Below, in pieces: positions 45,347-53,104 of a stretch of DNA of 64,000 bases. The stretch covers positions 1 through 64,000 of the forward strand of contig JAIBAM010000002.1 of NCBI GenBank assembly GCA_019695175.1. Direction: 5' to 3'. Within the stretch, counting starts at the first letter, position 1, and every line of letters starts with the position of its first letter. The notes under the pieces are model-generated. The model had not been told where the DNA came from. It did no database searches and worked only from the letters and a program-made list of their open reading frames with translations. The DNA is from Bdellovibrionales bacterium. Its GTDB lineage: Bacteria > Bdellovibrionota > Bdellovibrionia > Bdellovibrionales > UBA1609. Made by a program: the position numbers and the translations under genes.

Positions 45347-45823
45347 AAAATCAATCCTTACTGTATTGGCTGCATATACTTACAGATTCAGTTTAGATCT
45401 CGTTCAGATCTGGTTTAGAGCTTCAAGTGCCAGCTCTAAAACTTAATTATAATATAAATATAATAGAGGAGTCCTTCTAGCAGGCCACTATCTTCCATGC
45501 AAATGGATTAAGCTATTGATCCCTGTGGGACCTTGCCGAGCTAAGCAGTTTTTTAAAAAACACGAAAAAAATAAGTCTCAATTTGGGATCGATCCGACTC
45601 ATTTTGACACTGGCTAGGGATGAAAAAAATCTCTAATAGAAAATGACTGCCGTTCTGCTTTATCTAAATGGAACTGAACTGATAAGTCTTAAAAGTCTGG
45701 CTTTGCACACTTTTTGCAGAACCAATCATTACCAACAAATTTTAACAAGCTAAACAACTGTTAATTTTTTATTAAATTTCTAGGTTTATTTAAAAACTCT
45801 AGAGGAAGATAACGTGGATTGAT
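45347..45823. other. 477-bp divergent intergenic region
   Basis: The region should carry the promoters of lysC and of the exported protein at 45824. Its lysC-proximal part has a hairpin and AGATCTxAAC direct repeats (described separately). In 45480-45823 nothing specific was recognised. Confidence 0.5.
45414..45451 (-). promoter_or_regulatory. Possible lysC promoter box and 5' leader hairpin
   Basis: On the minus strand TATAAT (45446-45451) lies about 95 bases upstream of the lysC ATG. Just downstream, near the expected transcript 5' end, TTTAGAGC (complement of 45433-45440) and GCTCTAAA (complement of 45414-45421) form a perfect 8-bp stem with an 11-base loop. Next to it are two AGATCTxAAC repeats. 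No good -35 box was found. It does not match the lysine riboswitch as far as I can judge. Confidence 0.35.
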
Positions 45824-46846
45824 ATGTTAAGAATCAAATTTATAATTTCATTTTTCCTAACTTTCACAACCTTAGTGTTCTTACATTTACCCTATGAAGC
45901 CCTTGCTTCTGATCATGAGGCACCAGAGGGACTAAAAAGCCGTTCATGTGCTAGAATACTAAGGGGCCCGTGGGAACAACCTGTTGTTCCTCCCCCACCC
46001 TCATCAGCTGCAGAAAAGCTTGTTAACCTCCACCAGGAGGAGCTGAAGCGTTTATATGCACACCTCCTCCAACCAAAAAAAGGAGCTGGTTCTATCCTGC
46101 CACTTTTGACTTCCTCACCTCCCGCTAACAGACAAGGAAGTCTGGGGGAAAATGTGATGACCTATAAACAATTTTTATTAAAAAGTCAATTTAGAAGGCA
46201 AGTTGCTCAATGGGGAGAGGCTCAAGTACCTATTGAAGACGTTAAAGCTCACCAATTAGCCTTGGCAGCTCTACTAAGGAACAGCAGACCCAGTCAATCT
46301 GCTTTAGAACGTTTGGCTAAAATACATGAATTAGAAGTGGGCTTAAGAATTATAAATGAATTTACCCCCCCCAATAGTTTGGACCTAAATACATGCAGAA
46401 TTATAATGTTTGAGGCGAATGGAAAGTTTCTTTATCTAGTGCTGCCAACCCAGCGGACTGAAGGAACCAGCCCTGCACTTACCATTTTAGCTGGTGCAGC
46501 TGCTCATAAAAATAGGTTTAGTCAACATTTGGATGCAACCGTTAAGGGCGCAAAAAAGTTACTTAGCAAAATGAAGGTTTTGTTTCTCAAAGATCCAAAT
46601 CAAATAAGAATTCAAATATTAGCTACAATTGACCTGGGGGAAAGTACGATAAAGGCCTTCTTAGATGACCAGGACATCACACTAACAGCAGCTGTTTTCC
46701 AGACCTCAATGCCAATAGATGCTCGATTATTTATAAACCCAGGAAAAGAAATTAAAACAGGAGAGTTCGAAAGCCGTCTATTTCCTTTAGCTCATATTCT
46801 TTTGGCAGTCTTTAGTGAAAAAGAAATTGAATTATTATTTAAATAA
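45824..46846 (+). CDS. Exported protein of unknown function
   Basis: The 340-residue product has a clear signal peptide (IISFFLTFTTLVFLHLPYEALA). The mature part starts with a proline-rich stretch (VVPPPPSSAA) and continues with helix-rich sequence (about 60-180) and then strands (CRIIMFEANGKFLYLVLPTQ) with a hydrophobic C-terminus. I do not recognise a domain. It is a single gene, divergent from lysC, and has long intergenic space on its 5' side. It could be a periplasmic structural or binding protein, but nothing in the sequence proves that. Confidence 0.6.
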   Translation: MLRIKFIISFFLTFTTLVFLHLPYEALASDHEAPEGLKSRSCARILRGPWEQPVVPPPPSSAAEKLVNLHQEELKRLYAHLLQPKKGAGSILPLLTSSPPANRQGSLGENVMTYKQFLLKSQFRRQVAQWGEAQVPIEDVKAHQLALAALLRNSRPSQSALERLAKIHELEVGLRIINEFTPPNSLDLNTCRIIMFEANGKFLYLVLPTQRTEGTSPALTILAGAAAHKNRFSQHLDATVKGAKKLLSKMKVLFLKDPNQIRIQILATIDLGESTIKAFLDDQDITLTAAVFQTSMPIDARLFINPGKEIKTGEFESRLFPLAHILLAVFSEKEIELLFK

Positions 46847-46914
46847 TAATTAGTACAAAAAAGTAGCGAGCTAACAAACCTTGATATAATTAAGTTATGT
46901 TGTGTATCTAACCT

Positions 46915-47976
46915 TCACCGAATCAATGGCGTTAGATGCCAAACCAAACGGATCTCATCATTGGGTATTTGTGTCCCTTCCTCTATACTTTTCGTAGCCA
47001 CTAAATAAATTCGAGAAGTTTGATTTTCGCTCCGAAATCCAGTGGCCAAAGAAAATTGACTTTCCAAATTGCCATTTTGACTCCATTGACCATCAAAATG
47101 ATCAAATCTAAAACCAAAAAACCAAGCGTTAACGCTATAATCCACGTCCAAGTGTCCCACGGAAAAGCTTTTTGTTTTCTGATCCTGGATAAGATTTCCC
47201 AAGTACCCTTCCCCAGTAATTTTCCACCTTTTTGAATCCCACATCATAAAAGGCCCCATAATTCTCCATTGCGCGGATCTATGAACATCCACTTCAGCCA
47301 AAGAATCTTCACTTTCCACAGTGCGCTCAGAATTTGTGCTTCCGATTTGCCCCGACAATCCCACAGACCAATGTCTTTCATCCTTCCACCCCCACTTGGC
47401 GGTGTACCATAAATGCCCTTGGGGATTGCCCACACCCACCCCATTGTGAAGCATCAACTGAGTAAAAAAATGATTGTTGTCGACATAATAACTTATCCCT
47501 ATATCGCGTAAAGCCACCACACGACGCTGAAACAAAAGGCTTCTTGGCAAATCCAAATTACTTTCATTTATGTCTCCTTCTAATCCAAACTGTACCGGTT
47601 GAAGACCCGCACGAATACGCCCATAATTAAATTCATATTCTCCATAGGCCTCAATAAAGCCCAAATCCTCACTGACTTGCTTGTTACTGACAAAATGGGC
47701 CATAGGTCCAATAAGTGTTTTGGCTCCAACTGAAAAAACTGTTCTAATGGAGTGATCCATTTCCCAACCCAGAGTGAACAAGGACTCTCCCAGTGCAAAC
47801 TGGGCTTTACGTGGCTCTAAAAACTCAAATTGAGGTCTTAAAACCAAACCTTCAACTTTTAAATCTCCCAACTGTTCTGAAGCCCAAAGTGAATTCATAA
47901 AAAAAATCCAAAAGCACATCCCAAACTTGATCCCACAATGGCTTTTGTTCCTGAACCTTAAAAAACTCGTGGTCAT
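46915..47976 (-). CDS. Porin-like outer-membrane beta-barrel protein
   Basis: The start is taken at the ATG at 47976, which overlaps the stop of the upstream gene as ATGA. A signal peptide (HCGIKFGMCFWIFFMNSLWA) precedes about 330 residues with alternating-strand pattern (IEAYGEYEFNYGRIRAGLQPVQFGLEGD, YLVATKSIEEG, EIRLVWHLTPLIR). Features such as paired aromatic residues at strand ends and the periplasmic turn spacing suggest a 14-16-stranded barrel, perhaps a phosphate- or carbohydrate-type porin. It is translationally coupled to the TIGR04552-like gene, an odd combination. Confidence 0.65.
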   Translation of the reverse strand: MTTSFLRFRNKSHCGIKFGMCFWIFFMNSLWASEQLGDLKVEGLVLRPQFEFLEPRKAQFALGESLFTLGWEMDHSIRTVFSVGAKTLIGPMAHFVSNKQVSEDLGFIEAYGEYEFNYGRIRAGLQPVQFGLEGDINESNLDLPRSLLFQRRVVALRDIGISYYVDNNHFFTQLMLHNGVGVGNPQGHLWYTAKWGWKDERHWSVGLSGQIGSTNSERTVESEDSLAEVDVHRSAQWRIMGPFMMWDSKRWKITGEGYLGNLIQDQKTKSFSVGHLDVDYSVNAWFFGFRFDHFDGQWSQNGNLESQFSLATGFRSENQTSRIYLVATKSIEEGTQIPNDEIRLVWHLTPLIR

Positions 47977-49157
47977 AACCAATGAAGCACCCTTTCCCTG
48001 GCTTTTTTCTTTTGCCGAGCTTTATATTCTGTATGACTGGATGGACCCACCGAATTTTTTTGATAGGTTTGCCAATCAATAATTTGAATTTCGTGGGGAT
48101 AAAAAAACATAAATGGTCTTTGCACTGTATCCCCCTGAGTGCGTACGAGCTGACGGACAATAAATTTTATAAACCGATATTCTTTACTAGAAAAAATATT
48201 TACTTTCTCTCGATAACCTGACGTGGGAGATGTCTGATCTTGGTTCAGTTGATCTAATAATGTTTTATTAATAAAATCATGGACCTCTTGATGGGATAAG
48301 TTTTCCTTTTTTAAACCCATGTGATTTATTAATTCTCCACTCTTTAAAAGGTCCACAAATAAATTCAGTGGAAAAAGAGTGTTTGCTGACTCATCAGGAA
48401 TCAAGTGGGGATAACTTAAAACATTATGCCGAAAAAGCCATTGCAAAACTCGAAAGCAATCATACAAAGAATGAGTCAAAAACCGAACCCCCATTTTGTC
48501 TAAAACACCAAAAGCAACTTCCTCCGGCTTAGCAAGCAGTTTGGTAATTGAAGAATTGGAAGTCTTAAAGGGTTTCACATCAAACCGAAATAATGGAATG
48601 GAATCCTGACCTGATAATGAGCTTTGTGGAGCACATAAACTCACTTGTCCGGCCTCATCCGTGACGATGACCTGACGATATGGTTTTAAAACCTGTTCTT
48701 GAATCTCATCAGAAAAAGCCGTGAATAAATCATTGGTTAAATGTATCAAAACATGGATCACCCGCAAAATAGCGCAGGACCACAACTGCCTTTCTTTGTA
48801 CAGTGGTGATAAATCGCTAGCCCACAACAGCAAATTTACAAAATTTTTAATATATTTTTCTTCCTTAAAGATTTCAGGAATTTGTTCCCCAGGTAATAAA
48901 AGTTGGGTTTGGATATAGGCCAGTGCCCGCCCATAGTAATTCCACAAACGTGCCTCATCAGAAGAATTAAAAATATCGAATCCGTAGGCTTTTAAAAACT
49001 GTGCGGCCTCTTCATCATTTTTAATAAAGAGATAGGTGTGATCTAATACAGACAATCCTCCAATGGCAGTCTTTAAAATCATCACATTGAAATCAAGCTC
49101 TGCTTTAGAAGTGCCCAAAAATCCCTGGGTTAATTTGGATGAAGTATAATTTTCCAT
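47973..49157 (-). CDS. TIGR04552-like protein of unknown function with a RelA/SpoT-like segment
   Basis: The 394-residue soluble protein resembles the conserved-hypothetical families I know as TIGR04552/TIGR04562 in myxobacteria and Bdellovibrio. A central stretch (about 205-265) has FKTSNSSITKLL, then DKMGVRFLTHSLYDCFRVLQWL, an arrangement that recalls the RelA/SpoT nucleotidyltransferase domain (KSxxSIxxKLL...DxxGVRxxxxxxxDCYxVL). This could be a shared fold, but catalytic equivalence is not shown. The C-terminus is basic (KARQKKKARERV). It is coupled by ATGA to the porin-like gene. An inverted repeat flanks its start codon. Confidence 0.55.
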   Translation of the reverse strand: MENYTSSKLTQGFLGTSKAELDFNVMILKTAIGGLSVLDHTYLFIKNDEEAAQFLKAYGFDIFNSSDEARLWNYYGRALAYIQTQLLLPGEQIPEIFKEEKYIKNFVNLLLWASDLSPLYKERQLWSCAILRVIHVLIHLTNDLFTAFSDEIQEQVLKPYRQVIVTDEAGQVSLCAPQSSLSGQDSIPLFRFDVKPFKTSNSSITKLLAKPEEVAFGVLDKMGVRFLTHSLYDCFRVLQWLFRHNVLSYPHLIPDESANTLFPLNLFVDLLKSGELINHMGLKKENLSHQEVHDFINKTLLDQLNQDQTSPTSGYREKVNIFSSKEYRFIKFIVRQLVRTQGDTVQRPFMFFYPHEIQIIDWQTYQKNSVGPSSHTEYKARQKKKARERVLHWL

Positions 49158-49224
49158 ACAAACTCTAGGCTAATGATTTTTTCTCTATTCACAAGCAATA
49201 AAAGTTTCTTGACTTAGAGTTTGT
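49158..49224. promoter_or_regulatory. 10-bp inverted repeat upstream of the TIGR04552-like gene
   Basis: ACAAACTCTA (49158-49167) and TAGAGTTTGT (49215-49224) are perfect inverted copies separated by 47 bases. The inner arm touches the ATG at 49157, so an mRNA hairpin would hide the start region; alternatively it is a protein-binding site. Confidence 0.4.
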
Positions 49225-49315
49225 TCGGAGGTGGCGGGTTCAAAAAGTCGGTTTGGATAACCGCTTAAGTGCGGGACCCCGGAATAATTCCTGAAAGCCG
49301 AGGTTTAAAAATGAT

Positions 49316-49975
49316 TTAACATCCAAAAAAGGCGGTAATGAGAATAAAAAATTGTCCCAAATAAAAATTTCCGCTCCTCGCGTTGTTATGGTAGGAGACA
49401 TCCCCTGAAAAGTACTCGTTATCATAGGTGCCATTAAACTCAATCCAACCCATCTGATCTTCAAAACGAATGGTTAATTGTCGATTGCCATAAGCACTCC
49501 CCGAAGCCCCGCCCATAATATCAAAAGAGTACTTAACATATTGGTTAGAATTACGATTGTATCCCACAATATCCATGGCCAATGCCGAAGAGCTATTAAG
49601 CACATTCCAGTTAGAGTCAAATCTGATACATCCACCAAATCGTATTCCTGTATCATTGTTCAACTCACTTGTTACCGTTCCCAAACTATTTGGATCATCT
49701 GTAGCAGATATAAAATTGTAAATTGAATTATTAAACTGACTTTGATTGAGTCTATTTCCACCGTAAATCGCTCCCCAACCCCCTCCGTCATTTCCAACTC
49801 CTCCATTGGTATTTGGGGAGGGCATAGTTCTATAGTCAGTGGGGGCAATATTTCCCCCTCCTGTGCCTCGAGCCGAGCGGGTTCGAATGGTCTTTGACTT
49901 ATCATCCTTTGACTGACAGGCGAGCAAAGAACCCATCATTAGTAACAATAGAAAATATTTACCTAAATATCTCAT
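49316..49975 (-). CDS. Glycine-rich lipoprotein of unknown function
   Basis: The ATG at 49975 gives a proper lipoprotein signal (MRYLGKYFLLLLMMGSLLAC); the longer frame to 50020 adds an unlikely extension. After the lipidated Cys comes a charged, then Gly/Asn-rich linker (NTNGGVGNDGGGWGAIYGG). The C-terminal part is beta-like (KYSFDIMGGASGSAYGNRQLTI, FEDQMGWIEFNGTYDN). It may be distantly related to the lipoprotein at 24238-24957, based on a shared LTIxxxxxQMGxxx segment. Function is unknown. Confidence 0.65.
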   Translation of the reverse strand: MRYLGKYFLLLLMMGSLLACQSKDDKSKTIRTRSARGTGGGNIAPTDYRTMPSPNTNGGVGNDGGGWGAIYGGNRLNQSQFNNSIYNFISATDDPNSLGTVTSELNNDTGIRFGGCIRFDSNWNVLNSSSALAMDIVGYNRNSNQYVKYSFDIMGGASGSAYGNRQLTIRFEDQMGWIEFNGTYDNEYFSGDVSYHNNARSGNFYLGQFFILITAFFGC

Positions 49976-50229
49976 GATACTAGTAAGTAAGGGCAAGGCC
50001 TGTGCCAATCGACAAATCAAAAGAAAAGCTTCTCCTTCAATTTAATACGACTTTAGGCAAAATCTAAAAAGTGTTCTTGTCTAGTTCATGATAAGTGCCA
50101 CAGATTCAAACCTTAAAATTAATAATACTTAGTTATTTCAATAGGTTATACGTGTCTAAATTTACGACCCCACCAGGAACAAAAAAGGTATTTTCAAATA
50201 AACATTCCACTCTGCGAGAGCCCTTTTAA

Positions 50230-52008
50230 TTATTTTATAGGAGAACAGGAATTAAAATGATTTAAAAAATGGATGAGAGCTTGTACGGGTTGACCATTCG
50301 CGCCTGACTCCAGCAAGGGACCTTCCACACCATCTTTCCAAGCGTAAATATCCAAATGCAACCAAGGGCAATTTTGTACAAACTGCTGTAAAAAAAGTGC
50401 TGCAGTGATCGCACCGCCAAAACCCTCACTCGCATTTACCAAGTCAGCAAATTGCGATTTCAATGCCGTCTGATAAGATTGAAACAAGGGCATGGGCCAC
50501 ATCCAATCACCTCGTTTTTGACTGGACTCCAACATCTGGGCAATCCACAAATCTCGATTGCCAAACAATCCTGCAATACCACTCCCCAAGCCAGCTTTTA
50601 TAGCGCCGGTGAGTGTGGCGACATCAATAAGCAAATCTGGCTTATCTTGTAGTGCTACGGTCATGGCATCTGCCAAAACTAAACGTCCTTCCGCATCGGT
50701 ATTATGAATCTCCACTTTAAGTCCAACCTTTGAATCATAAACATCCCCTGGTCGAAAACTATTTTGTGAAACCGCGTTTTCGGCAAGAGGTAAATAAAAA
50801 TCACAACAGAATTCGGGTTGAGTTTGTGCCACCCACCAGGCCAAACCCACCAACGCAGCAGAACCACCCATATCCTTTTTCATCCAACGCATTCCAGAAC
50901 TGGGTTTAAGATCTAACCCCCCACTATCAAAAGTAATTCCCTTGCCAACAAAGGCCACCTTTTTATATTGGGGTTTATCTTGAGTTTTATATTGGAGTTT
51001 ATTATCAGGTGTTGGGGAAGCCTTTTTAAAATTCTTTTGCTCCCTTGCCTTCACTTTACTTTCCTCAACCCCCAGGCTGTTTTGCAAACACGAAGGGCGA
51101 TAGGACAAATGAACTAAACAAGGTTTATGATTAGCCCCCTGCCCCACCGCAAGAATCAAATGACAATTTTCCGCGATTAATTGATCCTCATTCCATAACG
51201 AAAACTTGAACGAATTTTGTGGAAAAGACCCTGAAGAAAAGATTTTCTCTAAAAGTTCGGCATAACTCCTTGGATGTAAAAGATTTGGCGGCAAATTTGT
51301 GAGATGCCGAGCCAAATTTACCGCAATGGCGATGTTTTTACCCTGACTATAAATTTCCTCTGGAAAAGTTTGACCATTTAAAGTCCACAAAATTTGCAGA
51401 GGAGATTTTTCCAAACGACGAACTTTATTAAACTGGTAATGGGCCATTCCCATCCCCACCAGAGATCCCAAAATAAAATCAAGGTCTTCGCCATAAAAGT
51501 CCACATGAAGAAGATGATTGAGAGCCGCGGCAGTCACTAACCCAAAGGCCTCACCGACTGATTCTCGGGCCTCCAAATAGGTCGAGGAAGATAAGTACCC
51601 CAGGTGTCCTTCAACTTCCCCCACTTGGGAATTGGAAGCCATTTCCTGTGGATGAGCTTCTGAATTTTTTATCTTCCCAAAAGCATGCAGGTAGGTCCTT
51701 ACCACCCAAACAGGTCCATCCTCAGTAAGATAAAAAGACATAGACTTTTTAGATTTTCCCTGGGATGTCGGACTATGAGTTTCTGCCAACAAGTCCTTCT
51801 GAACCCATTGAAAACCCACCTGTGAAGCGAGTTTAGTTTTCACTAAATCCCAATCTTTAGGGTTGGCAACAACAATAAGCCTACCTGCTTTCTTGTTTCC
51901 TTTTGTCTTTTTTATACTTGAAACGGGCGAAGAAAAATCAGGCCAGAACTCCAAAATCTGTTGAATCTCTGGCCACAATGAATGTTGTTGAGTTTTTTGA
52001 ATCTTCAT
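50230..52008 (-). CDS. pepA: Leucyl aminopeptidase family protein (M17)
   Basis: A dinuclear-metal aminopeptidase that releases N-terminal residues from peptides in the cytoplasm. The metal and catalytic residues are all present: VGKGITFDSGGLDLKP, MKKDMGGSAA and NTDAEGRLVLADAM. The C-terminal half is canonical, ending with ALFLQQFV and WLHLDIYAW. The N-terminal part is divergent, and just before the catalytic domain (about residues 325-355) there is a Lys/Gln-rich low-complexity insert (LQYKTQDKPQYKK) that ordinary PepA lacks. ATG at 52008 is preferred; a TTG lies three codons upstream. About 593 residues, longer than the usual 480-500. Confidence 0.88.
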   Translation of the reverse strand: MKIQKTQQHSLWPEIQQILEFWPDFSSPVSSIKKTKGNKKAGRLIVVANPKDWDLVKTKLASQVGFQWVQKDLLAETHSPTSQGKSKKSMSFYLTEDGPVWVVRTYLHAFGKIKNSEAHPQEMASNSQVGEVEGHLGYLSSSTYLEARESVGEAFGLVTAAALNHLLHVDFYGEDLDFILGSLVGMGMAHYQFNKVRRLEKSPLQILWTLNGQTFPEEIYSQGKNIAIAVNLARHLTNLPPNLLHPRSYAELLEKIFSSGSFPQNSFKFSLWNEDQLIAENCHLILAVGQGANHKPCLVHLSYRPSCLQNSLGVEESKVKAREQKNFKKASPTPDNKLQYKTQDKPQYKKVAFVGKGITFDSGGLDLKPSSGMRWMKKDMGGSAALVGLAWWVAQTQPEFCCDFYLPLAENAVSQNSFRPGDVYDSKVGLKVEIHNTDAEGRLVLADAMTVALQDKPDLLIDVATLTGAIKAGLGSGIAGLFGNRDLWIAQMLESSQKRGDWMWPMPLFQSYQTALKSQFADLVNASEGFGGAITAALFLQQFVQNCPWLHLDIYAWKDGVEGPLLESGANGQPVQALIHFLNHFNSCSPIK

Positions 52009-52042
52009 TGACTTCAAGCTGATTTATTTTTTTAAAAAAATC

Positions 52043-52786
52043 CTATTTTTTTGCTGATGGCTTTTTACCATGAGGCATTTCTTTTCCAGTTTCAGCAGGA
52101 GCTCCCTTAATATCGATCAACTCCACTTCAAACTGCAATACAGAGTTACCCGGAATAGAAGGACGACCTTGCTCACCATAAGCCAACTCAGGTGGAATGT
52201 AGAACATATACTTTGCACCCTTTTTCATTAATTGCAGACCTTCAGTCCAACCTTTGATCACAGCATTTAAAGGAAACTCGGCGGGCTGGTTTCGTTTAAT
52301 AGAACTATCAAATTCTGTTCCATCAAGTAAAGTTCCGCGATAGTGCACCACAACCACATCGGTTGCCTTGGGTTGTGCACCATTCCCTGGACTCACTACT
52401 TTATATTGTAAACCAGAGGCTGTTTCCACGACGCCTTCATTCTTTTTATTGGCTACAAGCCAGTCTTTGCCTTTTTTCAAATTATCTCCTGCTTCTGAAC
52501 TCATTTTTTTTGTACGCTCTTCATACATTTTTTGCATGACCTGCGCCATCTCTTCTTCTTTAATTTGGGCTGGTTTGCCAGACATTACATCTTGCATAGC
52601 TGCAATAAAGGCACCGGAATCAATATCAACACTTTGTGACTTTAAATTTTTGGAAAATTGATACCCGATTACATAACTGTATTTTTCTTTGTCTGTCTTA
52701 GGAGACTTAGCTCCTGGGGTGCAACCTGAATTCATAACCGTTAAGACTCCTACACTTAAAATGATTTGCCATTGTTTGAAAGACAT
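52043..52786 (-). CDS. Lipoprotein FKBP-type peptidyl-prolyl isomerase (FkpA/Mip type)
   Basis: The signal peptide ends in a lipobox (NSGC), so it is anchored in the envelope. Residues about 30-110 form the helical dimerization domain of FkpA/Mip proteins (SYVIGYQFSKNLKSQ, AFIAAMQDVMSGK). The FKBP domain (about 115-230) has VHYRGTLLDGTEFDSS, VIKGWTEGLQLMKKG, YIPPELAYG and LQFEVELIDI, with the active-site aromatic and Asp residues. It would speed proline isomerization and folding of exported proteins. The C-terminal tail is short and basic. It is a single gene. Confidence 0.93.
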   Translation of the reverse strand: MSFKQWQIILSVGVLTVMNSGCTPGAKSPKTDKEKYSYVIGYQFSKNLKSQSVDIDSGAFIAAMQDVMSGKPAQIKEEEMAQVMQKMYEERTKKMSSEAGDNLKKGKDWLVANKKNEGVVETASGLQYKVVSPGNGAQPKATDVVVVHYRGTLLDGTEFDSSIKRNQPAEFPLNAVIKGWTEGLQLMKKGAKYMFYIPPELAYGEQGRPSIPGNSVLQFEVELIDIKGAPAETGKEMPHGKKPSAKK

Positions 52787-53104
52787 AAAACTCCTTATTA
52801 TTTTGGGGGCTAGAAAAGACCCAAATTTAATTTCTTAAAAGATTTGCCTCTTTAAATTTTGAACATTGAATTTGAAGGTAACTCAAACCCGTAAATTAAA
52901 CTAGTGCTTTGTCCAACAAATTTATTCATAAGACGATCTAGGACCATAACAAACTTAAGTAAAAAGACAACACGAATTTCAAGCCTCTTGTTGACAAGAT
53001 GTCCTTATCAGTTTCAAAAAGATTCTCGCATCAACATCAAAGTTCATGACGGTCCTTCACCAAAGTTATGGAACATTTTTTGTTTTCACTTTTAAGGAGT
53101 CTAG
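52787..53104. other. 318-bp divergent intergenic region upstream of the cco operon
   Basis: The promoters of the FKBP gene and the cbb3 operon must lie here. No FNR-type TTGAT-N4-ATCAA box was seen. A 14-base palindrome lies at 52986-52999 and AAGGAG near 53094 serves the ccoI GTG. Confidence 0.5.
52986..52999. promoter_or_regulatory. Palindrome upstream of ccoI, possible operator
   Basis: TCTTGT-TG-ACAAGA is a perfect palindrome with 6-bp arms about 105 bases before the ccoI start. It contains TTGACA, which could also be a -35 box, but no good -10 follows at 16-18 bases. Confidence 0.35.

Noticed and set aside
45411-45443. Sequence resembling a CRISPR repeat (GTTTAGAGC...AAAC)
   Set aside because: It occurs once, with no spacers or cas genes; it is better read as a leader hairpin of lysC.
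52787-53104. FNR box expected upstream of the cbb3 operon
   Set aside because: No TTGAT-N4-ATCAA-like site could be found.
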